Assembly (NCBI RefSeq): GCF_051857545.1
Contig: NZ_JBPZHB010000009.1
Span: 248,001 to 312,000, forward strand
Direction: 5' to 3'
Source: Larkinella sp051857545
Lineage (GTDB): Bacteria > Bacteroidota > Bacteroidia > Cytophagales > Spirosomataceae
DNA length: 64,000 nt
The position numbers were made by a program, and so were the translations under genes. This document shows positions 17,897-26,288 of this stretch, piece after piece. Below the pieces are notes generated by a model. The model made no database searches, was not told where the DNA came from, and saw only the letters and a program-made list of their open reading frames with translations. Positions within the stretch are counted from its first letter, which is position 1; every line of letters starts with the position of its first letter.

Positions 17897-19939
17897 ATGA
17901 CTTTCTTTTACCTGCTTACGTTTGCCCTGTTCGTTGTTTACATTGGCAACACCGCAGCCGGTATCAGCCGACGATCGCTGACCGAGTGGTTGCTGGTTTG
18001 CTTCATTCTCTTTGCCGGTAGCGTTATTCTGACCGGTTATTGCCTTTCCGCCCTGTATTTGACAGCCACTACGCCGGTTTGGGCGTTTGCCGTTTTTCTG
18101 ACCTTAACGGTTTTGCGTCTGGTTTTTGGAAGGCTCGTCAATCAGCCGCGCTGGTCGGTGGGATCGCTGTTGCGGGAAAGGCGGGAAACATTTGGCAACT
18201 GGTACCGCTCACTGTCCCTCTATTTCAAGGTTCTTTTCACGACTCTGCTGGCAACCCTGGGCGTCATTGCCATCACCAACCTGTTGCTGGTGCTGCTCAC
18301 GCCCCCGAACGAATGGGACAGCATGACCGGCCACCTGAACCGGGTGATGCAATACATCCAGCGCGGCAGTATGCGGCATTTTGGCGGTACGAACTGGAAC
18401 ATCGACACCTACCCCAAAAGCGTCTGTACGATCCAGATTTATTCCTTTCTGATCACCGGCCGCTTCGAGAATGCCTTCAAACTCATTCACCATCTGTCCT
18501 ACTGGATGGCCATTATCGCGGTTTTCGGTATTGCCCAACGCATTGCCCGGAACCTGTCCGCCAGTTTTTTTGCCGCCCTGTGTTACGCCCTGCTGCCCGA
18601 TTTTCTGATGCAGGCCGTTACGACCGAAACCGATATTGTGCTGACGGCCTACCTGGGGAGTTTCCTGTATTTCCTGTTTGCCTACCGCGAATCCGGCACG
18701 GAAACCACCCGCGATGCCCGGTATCTGTATCTGGCCGGCATCACTTTCGGGATTGCCTACGGCCACAAAGTTACATTTACGCTGCTCCTGCCGTCGCTGT
18801 TTGTCCTGATGATCTACACGGTTTTCTGGGCACCCACACCCTCGATCTTTTTTCAGCGACTCAAACACGTCGTACCGGCTTTCGTCGTTGGTGTTTGTTT
18901 GTGGATGCTGCCAACGGGGTATCTTAAAAACATCGAAGTATTCGGCCACCCCATTGGACCACCGACCGCCCTGAAACACCAGTCGGTGGAACGCGCCGGG
19001 CCGTTGCGGAATTTGCTGGAACAAGGCAGCCGAAATGTCATTCGGTACGGCTATGATCACATCAACCTCGACGGTTTGCGGAACACGCAATGGGGTCTGG
19101 ACGCCAACGTGATCATGCGAAAACCGCTGGTCAAACTGGAGGAAGTCACCAAAATGCGGCTGGACGAGGAAACCGACTTTTCAATCTTCCCCTTCGTTTT
19201 CAGCCGTCGGTTTGAGTTTTACAATGCCAATCCCTACTGGGGCATCATCGGTTTCGGCCTGATTCTGCCGCTGGTCGCGCTGTCGTTGCTGGGCCTCCTG
19301 CGCTCGAAAGCCCACTTTTTCCTGGCGGTTGCCTTCGTGCTTCACTTTCTGGCCCTCTCCTATTCAGCGCCGTATGATCCTTTCAAAGGGCGGTATTTCA
19401 TCGAAACCGGTTTGCTGGGGTCGCTCTTTTTACCCATCCTCTTTACGAACCGCTGGCTCAATATTGTGAAACCGGGCCGGGTGATGCTCAAAACGTATGT
19501 GGGTTTCGTCATCATCGTCGGAGGTCTTTCCGCCCTGTTTACGGTTTTCCTGAACGAGCGCTGTTTGCCGCTTCCGGCCTATGGGCGACCGTCGGCGTTC
19601 AGTGCCGAACGGATGTATTCGCAGATGATGTTCCGGCCCGATAGTTACGTGCCCTACAAACGGTTCGATACGCTGGTGCCGGAAAACGCGACGGTTGCCC
19701 TGGGAACCATCAACGACGATTTTGAATACCCCCTGTACGGCAAAAACCTGTCCCGGCGGCTGATCGTGATCAATCCCTTCGAAAAAGGGGTTCAACCCAT
19801 TCCGAAAGAAGCGGATTATCTGTTTTTCTCGAAAAACGTCATCAAACCGCAACCGGGCGATGTACGGTTGGGAACCGACACCACCATGACTCACCTGATC
19901 GTACCGGGTGAGGATTATTATTTGCGAAAATTGAAGTAG
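17897..19939 (+). CDS. GT-C type membrane glycosyltransferase (GT39-like)
   Basis: A 680-residue integral membrane protein with about twelve hydrophobic segments in the first 550 residues. An acidic motif after the third or fourth helix (PPNEWDSMTGHLNRV, near residues 137-151) matches the position of the catalytic Asp in GT39/ArnT-like enzymes, which use a lipid-phosphate sugar donor on the outer face of the membrane. The C-terminal 130 residues are soluble and probably periplasmic. It may add a side sugar to the glycan or modify another surface molecule. It is flanked by hairpins at 17758 and 19972. Confidence 0.75.
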   Translation: MTFFYLLTFALFVVYIGNTAAGISRRSLTEWLLVCFILFAGSVILTGYCLSALYLTATTPVWAFAVFLTLTVLRLVFGRLVNQPRWSVGSLLRERRETFGNWYRSLSLYFKVLFTTLLATLGVIAITNLLLVLLTPPNEWDSMTGHLNRVMQYIQRGSMRHFGGTNWNIDTYPKSVCTIQIYSFLITGRFENAFKLIHHLSYWMAIIAVFGIAQRIARNLSASFFAALCYALLPDFLMQAVTTETDIVLTAYLGSFLYFLFAYRESGTETTRDARYLYLAGITFGIAYGHKVTFTLLLPSLFVLMIYTVFWAPTPSIFFQRLKHVVPAFVVGVCLWMLPTGYLKNIEVFGHPIGPPTALKHQSVERAGPLRNLLEQGSRNVIRYGYDHINLDGLRNTQWGLDANVIMRKPLVKLEEVTKMRLDEETDFSIFPFVFSRRFEFYNANPYWGIIGFGLILPLVALSLLGLLRSKAHFFLAVAFVLHFLALSYSAPYDPFKGRYFIETGLLGSLFLPILFTNRWLNIVKPGRVMLKTYVGFVIIVGGLSALFTVFLNERCLPLPAYGRPSAFSAERMYSQMMFRPDSYVPYKRFDTLVPENATVALGTINDDFEYPLYGKNLSRRLIVINPFEKGVQPIPKEADYLFFSKNVIKPQPGDVRLGTDTTMTHLIVPGEDYYLRKLK

Positions 19940-19971
19940 CCCAACTTTCGAAACCAGTTTCCACACAAAAG

Positions 19972-19989
19972 ACGGTTTTTGAAAACCGT
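19972..19989. repeat. Short perfect hairpin upstream of the WbqC gene
   Basis: ACGGTTTT at 19972-19979 pairs with AAAACCGT at 19982-19989 around a two-base loop, ending 8 bases before the ATG at 19998. It could occlude translation initiation in the transcript. No further support. Confidence 0.35.
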
Positions 19990-19997
19990 TTACCGAG

Positions 19998-20696
19998 ATG
20001 ACCATTGCCATCATGCAGCCTTATTTTTTGCCTTACATCGGGTATTTGCAACTGATGAACGAGGTCGATAAGTTTATTTTTTACGACGATGTGGCGTTCA
20101 TCAACCGGGGCTGGGTAAACCGAAACCGGATTCTGGTCAACGGCAAGGATTTTATGCTCACGGTGCCGCTCAAGGATGCCAGCCAGAACAAACGGATTGC
20201 CGACATCCACCTGAGCGACGATCCGAAATGGCGGCAAAAATTGCTGCAAACCCTCGGTCAGTCGTATCGGAAAGCACCTTTTTATAAAACGGTATTCCCC
20301 TTGCTGGAAAAAATCGTAAACTTGGAGGTTCGAACGATTGCCGAACTGGTTCGTGACGGTTTTCCCCTGCTCAATGATTACCTGGGCATTGATACTGAAC
20401 TGGTTCCGTCGTCGGATCAGTATAACAACAGCGAACTCCGGGGGCAGGAACGGATTCTGGACATCTGTCTGCAGGAGAAAGCAACCCGGTACATCAATCC
20501 CATCGGGGGCATGGAACTCTATGACCGGCAACGGTTTGCCGACGCGGGCATCGAACTGTTTTTTATTCAGTCGAAACGGGTCGAATACCCCCAGTTTCAG
20601 AACGAATTTATACCCTGGCTCTCCATCGCCGACGTGCTGATGTTCAACGACGTACCGACGGTGCAGGAGATGCTGAAAGAGTTTGAGTTAATTTAA
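19998..20696 (+). CDS. WbqC family protein
   Basis: A 232-residue soluble protein with the WbqC hallmarks MQPYFLPYIGYLQLM at residues 6-20, FYDDVAFINRGWVNRNRI and the later YINPIGGMELYD. WbqC proteins occur in O-antigen loci next to sugar aminotransferases and are thought to act on amino-sugar decoration, but no reaction is firmly assigned. Here it lies between the aminotransferase and a PglD-like acyltransferase, which fits that view. Confidence 0.9.
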   Translation: MTIAIMQPYFLPYIGYLQLMNEVDKFIFYDDVAFINRGWVNRNRILVNGKDFMLTVPLKDASQNKRIADIHLSDDPKWRQKLLQTLGQSYRKAPFYKTVFPLLEKIVNLEVRTIAELVRDGFPLLNDYLGIDTELVPSSDQYNNSELRGQERILDICLQEKATRYINPIGGMELYDRQRFADAGIELFFIQSKRVEYPQFQNEFIPWLSIADVLMFNDVPTVQEMLKEFELI

Positions 20697-20700
20697 TTTT

Positions 20701-20778
20701 GAATGAGTGAATGATAGAATGGATGAATAAAACTATTCATCGACCTGATTCCCCGGACATTCTATCATTCACTCATTC
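20701..20778. repeat. Perfect 21-bp inverted repeat
   Basis: Arms 20701-20721 and 20758-20778 are exact complements, built from gaatga/gaatgata words. A third copy of the word follows at 20779-20790. It fills the gap between the WbqC and acyltransferase genes, both on the plus strand. Confidence 0.75.
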
Positions 20779-20797
20779 TATCATTCAAAATTAAAAT

Positions 20798-21451
20798 ATG
20801 GCAAAAGTGATCATCTTCGGCGTACTGGATACCGCCGAACTCGCGCATTTTTATTTAACGCATGACTCTGAACATGAGGTGGTTGCGTTTGCCCTCAACC
20901 GGGATTACCTGAAAGAAACCGAGTTTAAGGGGCTTCCGGTGGTCGCTTTTGAAGAGATTGAAACGGTGTATCCTCCGCAGGAATTCAAATTTTTCGCGCC
21001 CATGACGGGCCGGAAAATGAACAAAAACCGGGAAAAAATTTACCTGGAAGCCAAAGCCAAAGGGTACGAGTGCATTTCCTACGTCAGTTCCAAAGCAACG
21101 CTCTTCAACAACCCGATCGGCGAAAACTGCTTTATTCTGGAGGACAATACGATTCAGCCTTTCACGACCATCGGCAACAACGTCGTGTTGTGGAGCGGCA
21201 ATCATATTGGCCACCACGGACAGATCAAGGATCACGTCTTTTTCACCTCGCACGTCGTTTTGTCAGGTCACTGCGTGGTGGATTCCTACAGCTTTTTCGG
21301 CGTCAACAGCACCATTCGCGATTACCTGCACATTGCCGAAGGCACGCTGGTGGGCATGGCCGCAGCCGTCATCAAATCGACCGAAGCCTGGGGTGTTTAC
21401 ATGGGCAATCCCGCCGAAAAACGCCCCATTCCGAGTCACAAAGTTTATTAA
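20798..21451 (+). CDS. PglD-like sugar O/N-acyltransferase
   Basis: A 217-residue protein with an N-terminal alpha/beta domain (AKVIIFGVLDTAELAHFYL) like the PglD_N sugar-binding domain. A left-handed parallel beta-helix follows (about 100-205), with hexapeptide turns such as IGNNVVLWSGNHIGHHG and the probable catalytic His in that stretch. Such enzymes acylate the amino group of UDP- or dTDP-4-amino sugars with acyl-CoA. It is the natural partner of the aminotransferase at 16679. Confidence 0.85.
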   Translation: MAKVIIFGVLDTAELAHFYLTHDSEHEVVAFALNRDYLKETEFKGLPVVAFEEIETVYPPQEFKFFAPMTGRKMNKNREKIYLEAKAKGYECISYVSSKATLFNNPIGENCFILEDNTIQPFTTIGNNVVLWSGNHIGHHGQIKDHVFFTSHVVLSGHCVVDSYSFFGVNSTIRDYLHIAEGTLVGMAAAVIKSTEAWGVYMGNPAEKRPIPSHKVY

Positions 21452-21462
21452 TCATTTTTCTC

Positions 21463-22659
21463 TTGACCAGGATTCTTTTTATCGGCCACGATGCCAACCG
21501 GGCCGGCGCGCAATATTTACTGCTTCACCTGCTGACTTTTTTACAGAAGTCGGGAGTCGAAACGGCCTTGTTGCTGGGGGATGGCGGACCGCTCCTGCCC
21601 GACTACGAACGGGTTACCAGGGTCTACGACGGTTTTGTTCCGCCCGCGCCACCGCAGCCCAATGGTCTGATTACCCGGGCTTTCAAGCGGCTCGGGGTTG
21701 GCAACTCGAACCAGGATAACGATCCCAGAAGCGAGCTTTTTGCCGAACTGCTACCGGTTTTACAAGCGCAGTCGTTTGATCTGATCTTTTCAAATACCAT
21801 CGCCAACGGCGGTTTATTGCAACGGCTTCAACCGCTGGGATTGCCCTTTGTTTCCTACGTTCACGAACTGGAAACATCGATTCATATTTATACCCAACCG
21901 AACGAACTACGCTACCAGCTCGACCACGCCACCTTGTTTCTGTGTGGTTCGGATGCGGTTCGGCAGAATCTGATTCAGAATCACGGACTGGCCCCCAAAA
22001 AAACCAATGTCCTCAATTCACTCATTCGCACCGAATCGCTGCTGAACACGCTGCAAAGCGTGGACCAGCCCGCGATTCGCACCCGGCTGGGCATCCCGCC
22101 CGATGCCGTGGTGGTGGGTGGCTGCGGCAATGCCGAATGGCGGAAAGGCGTGGATTTGTTCGTCCTGATGGCGCAGCAGGTGCTGAAAACGCACCCCGAC
22201 ACCTATTTTGTCTGGATTGGCGTTCCCAAAAAAGGGGAAGAATACCGCCGGTTGACCTACGATCTGGAACGGATGCGACTCAACGAGCGCGTGATTCTGA
22301 TCGAACCGGGTGGCGATTACCTGAACTATTTTGCCTGTTTTGACATCTTTACCTTAACCTCGCGCGAAGATCCGTATCCGCTGGTAATTCTTGAAGCGGG
22401 CCTGAACCGGATCCCGGTTTTGTGCTTCCGCGATTCGGGCGGCAGTCCGGATTTTGTCGGGGAAGATACAGGTTGTCTGGTCGCGTATTCCGACGTTTCG
22501 GCCCTGGCCGACGTGATTCGGCGACTGGCTAACGCACCGGACGAACGCAGCCGGGTTGGGGCGATTTTTTACCAGCGGGCCATGAATCATGATGCCGGGG
22601 TGCTGGTGCCCCGTCTGCTGGCCATTCTTGAAACCGCGTTGAATGAACACACTCCCTAG
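21463..22659 (+). CDS. Glycosyltransferase family 4-like
   Basis: The open frame runs back inside the upstream gene, but the protein sense starts at TTG 21463, which gives 398 residues beginning MTRILFIGHDANRAGAQ, 11 bases after the acyltransferase stop. The N-terminal half is a GT-B acceptor domain (GAQYLLLHLL, YVHELE). The C-terminal half shows VGGCGNAEWRKGVDLF and LTSREDPYPLVILEAGLNRIP, with the E-x7-E type donor site of GT4. It transfers a sugar in the cytoplasm. No in-frame ATG is close by, so the TTG start is well supported. Confidence 0.85.
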   Translation: MTRILFIGHDANRAGAQYLLLHLLTFLQKSGVETALLLGDGGPLLPDYERVTRVYDGFVPPAPPQPNGLITRAFKRLGVGNSNQDNDPRSELFAELLPVLQAQSFDLIFSNTIANGGLLQRLQPLGLPFVSYVHELETSIHIYTQPNELRYQLDHATLFLCGSDAVRQNLIQNHGLAPKKTNVLNSLIRTESLLNTLQSVDQPAIRTRLGIPPDAVVVGGCGNAEWRKGVDLFVLMAQQVLKTHPDTYFVWIGVPKKGEEYRRLTYDLERMRLNERVILIEPGGDYLNYFACFDIFTLTSREDPYPLVILEAGLNRIPVLCFRDSGGSPDFVGEDTGCLVAYSDVSALADVIRRLANAPDERSRVGAIFYQRAMNHDAGVLVPRLLAILETALNEHTP

Positions 22660-23353
22660 CATGGTCGTTGGAAACGGTATGATTGCCCGGCGTTTTTCAG
22701 CTTTCGACGACCGGGATGATGTTCTGATTTTTGCCTCCGGAGTCTCCAACTCCAAGGAAAACCGGGCGTCGGCGTTTGCCCGCGAGAAAAAGCTCGTGGA
22801 AGAATCCATCGCGTCGTCCGGAAACCGGCTGTTTGTTTATTTCAGTACGTGCAGCGTCACCGACCCCACCGAGCAGGGCTCTCCGTACGTGACCCACAAG
22901 CTGTTTCTGGAAGATTACATCGTCGGAAATTGCAAAAACTACCTGATAATCAGAGCTTCGAACGTTGTAGGCAAAACGGACAACCCGCATACGGTTCTGA
23001 ATTTCTTTGTCAACCGCATCCGAAACCACGAACCGTTCGACGTCTGGCAGGGTGCTACCCGGAACCTGATCGATGTCGATGATGTGTACCGGATTGTGAC
23101 GGCGTACATCGGTCGCGGACCGGGCGAATGGAACCAGATGATCAATGTGGCCAATCCATACAGCGTCAAACCGCTGGACATTGTGCAGGCCATCGAAAAG
23201 CAACTCGGTTTGAAAGCCCTTTACCGGCTGATCGATAAAGGTCAACCCTTTGAAATAGATACTACCCAAAGTGCGGCTGTTTTACTGGACCAACGCGCTG
23301 ATCTTCAGCCCGAACGCTACTTAAAACACCTCTTGCAGAAATATTACGCATGA
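22643..23353 (+). CDS. Short NAD-dependent epimerase/dehydratase-like protein
   Basis: A 236-residue SDR-like protein with a compressed nucleotide-binding loop (MVVGNGMIARRF), a serine-bearing strand (FVYFSTCSV) and a YVTHK motif that supplies the Tyr and Lys of the SDR active site. It is shorter than typical sugar epimerases (about 300 residues), having lost part of the substrate domain. The start at 22643 overlaps the previous gene by 17 bases; ATG 22661, two bases after that stop, is an alternative. It overlaps the next gene by four bases. The substrate is unknown, presumably a nucleotide sugar. Confidence 0.75.
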   Translation: MNTLPSMVVGNGMIARRFSAFDDRDDVLIFASGVSNSKENRASAFAREKKLVEESIASSGNRLFVYFSTCSVTDPTEQGSPYVTHKLFLEDYIVGNCKNYLIIRASNVVGKTDNPHTVLNFFVNRIRNHEPFDVWQGATRNLIDVDDVYRIVTAYIGRGPGEWNQMINVANPYSVKPLDIVQAIEKQLGLKALYRLIDKGQPFEIDTTQSAAVLLDQRADLQPERYLKHLLQKYYA

Positions 23354-24333
23354 CGCTAGCTTTCACGATTTGTTCGATCAACTACCTTGCTCAGGCCCGA
23401 ACCCTGGGTGACTCGCTGCGGCAAACCAATCCCGACTGGCAGTATGTGATCGGTTTGGTCGATAAGCTGGATCAGGCCCACCTGCCCCCCGAGTTGGTTC
23501 CTGCCTATCCGATGCTGGAAATCGACCAGATCGACATCGAGGATTTTGCGGGCATGTGCGAGCGGTACGACATCACGGAGTTGAATACCGCCGTCAAACC
23601 GTTTTACATCGACTACTTTTTCAAACACTATTCCGACGCCACCGAGGTCATCTATTTCGACCCGGATATCATTGTTTTTCAGCCGCTTACCCGACTGAAA
23701 CAGCATTTGAGCGAATACAATCTGGTGGTGACCCCACACATTTGCCAACCCATCACCGACTGGCTGATTCCCAACGAGTTGAACCACCTGAACACCGGCA
23801 CCTACAACCTGGGGTTTATTGGGTTGCAGAAAAGTGAGGAGTCCAACCGGTTTGTACAATGGTGGAAAAAACGGCTGGTGAACGAGTGTCGCATCGACCT
23901 CTGCAACGGGTTGTTTGTCGATCAGCACTGGGTGAATTTTGCGCCGATTTATTACGACAAGGTCTGGATTGAAAAGCATCCCGGTTACAATGCCGCCTAC
24001 TGGAACCTCCACGAGCGGTTTTTCTCGGAACAGAATGGCGTCTGGAAGGTCAACGAAACGGCGGATTTGCAGTTTTTCCACTACAGCGGCTACGGGATTC
24101 ACAAACCGCAGGAAATCTCCAAATACCAGAATCGGTTTACCTTTGCACAACGCCCCGATGTGGTGCCGTTGTTTGAACTCTACCGGCAGCGGCTGTTTGA
24201 TAATCAGAACGAAACGTACCGGAATTACCCCTGTTTTTACATCAAGCCACCGAAAACGCTGTATTACCAAAGCGTCCGAAAAGCCCTGAAATCGCCAATC
24301 GATCGTTTGATTTCGGTGCTCGAAAACCGGTGA
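23350..24333 (+). CDS. GT-A fold glycosyltransferase-like protein (copy A, intact DxD)
   Basis: A 327-residue soluble protein with an N-terminal nucleotide-sugar fold (TICSINYLAQARTLGDSLRQ) and a metal-binding Asp104-Pro-Asp106 in YFDPDIIVF. Later landmarks are VDQHWVNFAP, HPGYNAAYWNLHER and a His near FFHYSGYG. Layout resembles GT8-like transferases. A paralogue lies at 26289-27251 with the same landmarks but a changed metal site. The start overlaps the upstream stop as ATGA. Confidence 0.72.
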   Translation: MTLAFTICSINYLAQARTLGDSLRQTNPDWQYVIGLVDKLDQAHLPPELVPAYPMLEIDQIDIEDFAGMCERYDITELNTAVKPFYIDYFFKHYSDATEVIYFDPDIIVFQPLTRLKQHLSEYNLVVTPHICQPITDWLIPNELNHLNTGTYNLGFIGLQKSEESNRFVQWWKKRLVNECRIDLCNGLFVDQHWVNFAPIYYDKVWIEKHPGYNAAYWNLHERFFSEQNGVWKVNETADLQFFHYSGYGIHKPQEISKYQNRFTFAQRPDVVPLFELYRQRLFDNQNETYRNYPCFYIKPPKTLYYQSVRKALKSPIDRLISVLENR

Positions 24334-24344
24334 TTAGTTTACGG

Positions 24345-24422
24345 GTTTACGGTTTACCGATTTCGGTTGGCTGACGCATTCCAATACGTGCATCAGCCAA
24401 CCGAAATCGGTGAACCGTAAAC
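24345..24422. repeat. 34-bp inverted repeat containing the ggctgacgca word
   Basis: Arms 24345-24378 and 24389-24422 are complementary with two mismatches and a 10-base loop. The inner end of the left arm contains ggctgacgca, the word that forms the loop of the 8387-8451 hairpin. The element lies between two plus-strand genes, 12 bases after one and 14 before the next. Confidence 0.75.
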
Positions 24423-24435
24423 CGAAAACCGAAAA

Positions 24436-25269
24436 ATGAACAAGCTACGTAAAAGTCCGCAGGTCGCCTGTGTGGTCATTCCGGTTTATCAATCGTCGCT
24501 GACGGCGTATGAAAAAATTTCGCTCACGCAGTGCCTGCGCGTGCTGGGTCAGCACCCGATTATTCTGGTAACCCCCCGTTCCCTGGATGTATCGTACCTG
24601 ACCCAGCCGCATCCGCATCTCCAGGTGCGGACGTTCGATGATGCGTTTTTCAAGGACGTGCAGTCTTACAACCGGCTGATGCTTTCGGAAGATTACTATC
24701 AGGCCTTTACGGATTTCGAATACATGCTCATTTACCAGTTGGATGCGTTTGTGTTTCGGGATGAACTGGCGGAGTGGTGCCGGAAAGGCTACGAATACAT
24801 CGGGGCTCCCTGGCTCCGCGACCGCGATTTTGCCGACTGGAAGGATGAAACCGTGTTCAACATCAAGAAAAAAATCGCCATCTGGCTGGATCTGAAGAAG
24901 GACGACGGCGTTACCCCGCGCGAAATCACCTCCCTCAACGGGGTGGGCAATGGCGGTTTTTCGCTGCGCAAAATCCCCACGCTGCTGCGCTGGATTCGTT
25001 TTTACAAGAAGAAGATTGCTGATTACGAGAAAATTCACGCCCACCAATACAACGAAGATGTGTTTTGGGGTATTGAAATTAACCGGTATTTTCCCCTGAT
25101 CAGCGTTCCGGATTTTCGGACGGCACTGCGGTTTTCGGTCGAGTTTTATCCCGAACGCGCCATTCAAACCTACAACAAAGGCCAGTTACCCTTCGGCTGC
25201 CACGCCTGGAACATTCACGGAACCGACTACTGGCGGCCCATCTTTGCAACCTATGGCTACACCATCTGA
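24436..25269 (+). CDS. DUF5672 family glycan-locus protein
   Basis: A 277-residue protein with the DUF5672 pattern: an N-terminal VACVVIPVYQ strand, the acidic YMLIYQLDAFVFRDEL near residues 96-111, GYEYIGAPWL and NGGFSLRK. The two acidic segments and glycine-rich loop are GT-A-like, so it is probably a glycosyltransferase, but the family lacks an assigned reaction as far as I know. It is embedded among glycosyltransferase genes, and its 3' end overlaps the next gene. Confidence 0.78.
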   Translation: MNKLRKSPQVACVVIPVYQSSLTAYEKISLTQCLRVLGQHPIILVTPRSLDVSYLTQPHPHLQVRTFDDAFFKDVQSYNRLMLSEDYYQAFTDFEYMLIYQLDAFVFRDELAEWCRKGYEYIGAPWLRDRDFADWKDETVFNIKKKIAIWLDLKKDDGVTPREITSLNGVGNGGFSLRKIPTLLRWIRFYKKKIADYEKIHAHQYNEDVFWGIEINRYFPLISVPDFRTALRFSVEFYPERAIQTYNKGQLPFGCHAWNIHGTDYWRPIFATYGYTI

Positions 25270-26281
25270 TCCGAACCAGCCGACGATCTCGGTGGCACTT
25301 TGCACCTACAACGGCGAAGCTTATCTGGAAACCCAGCTAGGGAGTATTTTGAAACAGAGCCGGTTACCTACCGAACTGGTCGTCTGCGACGATGATTCGA
25401 CCGACCAGACGCGGGCGATCCTGGAAAAATTTGCCGCCAAAGCCCCTTTTCCCGTCCAGATCATCCGGAATGCGACCCGCCTGGGATTCAATAAAAACTT
25501 TGAAAAAGCCCTGTCACTTTGCAATGGCGAGCTGATTTTTATCTGCGATCAGGACGACTGGTGGTTGCCCGAAAAAATCGAAACGCTCACCAACTACCTG
25601 ATTCAACACCCGAAGGTCGATCTGGTGTTCAGCAATGCCGTCATTGCCGACACCAGCCTGAACAACACAGGGCGACTGTTTTGGGATGCCGTACGGTTTA
25701 CCGAACCCATCCGCGAGCGGTGGCGACGGGGCGAAGCGGTGGAAGTGTTGTTGGACGGCAACCGGGTGATGGGCTGCACTTCGGCCCTGCGCCGGCGGTT
25801 GCTGACGTCGTTTTTGCCCATTCCAAACCTGCCCAATTACATTTATGACGGCTGGATGGGCTTGGTAACAGCCGCCAAAGGCACCATCGACTTTTACGAA
25901 AAACCGCTGGTCTGGTATCGAACCCACGAAAAACAGCAGGTCGGCACCCGTCCGCCGGAGGCCGGAAAACCGGTACGCTTCAAAGACCGGTTTTCGCGTC
26001 CGCACCAGGAGAAACTCGACCCGCTGATTCGCAAGCACCGGGAATTGAAGGATTTATACACCCTGGTAACCCAACGAATCGCGGCCAGAACACCGGGAAT
26101 CGAACAGTTTGAACGGCGGCTGGCGCATTATGCCCGGCGAAGCACGATGCCCGACGGGCGGTTTTCCAGGATCGGTTCGGTCGTTCGGGAACTGGTGGCC
26201 GGAAATTACCACCGCTATGCCGATCAGGAAGCGAATCAGTATGCGCCTTTTCTGGCGGCTTTGGGCGATTTAGTAGAGTAA
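25253..26281 (+). CDS. Glycosyltransferase family 2
   Basis: Starting at ATG 25253 gives 342 residues (a TTG at 25244 would add three). The GT2 core is clear: ISVALCTYNGEAYLETQL, VVCDDDSTDQT and the DxD-like CDQDDWWLP, followed by MGCTSALRR. The C-terminal 100 residues are a charged helical tail. It overlaps the DUF5672 gene by 17 bases. Acts on the cytoplasmic side of the inner membrane in glycan assembly. Confidence 0.9.
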   Translation: MATPSDPNQPTISVALCTYNGEAYLETQLGSILKQSRLPTELVVCDDDSTDQTRAILEKFAAKAPFPVQIIRNATRLGFNKNFEKALSLCNGELIFICDQDDWWLPEKIETLTNYLIQHPKVDLVFSNAVIADTSLNNTGRLFWDAVRFTEPIRERWRRGEAVEVLLDGNRVMGCTSALRRRLLTSFLPIPNLPNYIYDGWMGLVTAAKGTIDFYEKPLVWYRTHEKQQVGTRPPEAGKPVRFKDRFSRPHQEKLDPLIRKHRELKDLYTLVTQRIAARTPGIEQFERRLAHYARRSTMPDGRFSRIGSVVRELVAGNYHRYADQEANQYAPFLAALGDLVE

Positions 26282-26288
26282 CCAACTT

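Noticed and set aside
18209..19090. Minus-strand open frame (293 codons) inside the GT39-like gene
   Set aside because: Antisense shadow; Gln/Arg-rich and without domain signs.
21070..21462. Upstream extension of the GT4-like gene at 21463 into the acyltransferase gene
   Set aside because: The extra 131 residues are Arg/His/Ser-rich out-of-frame translation of the acyltransferase; the GT fold begins at TTG 21463.
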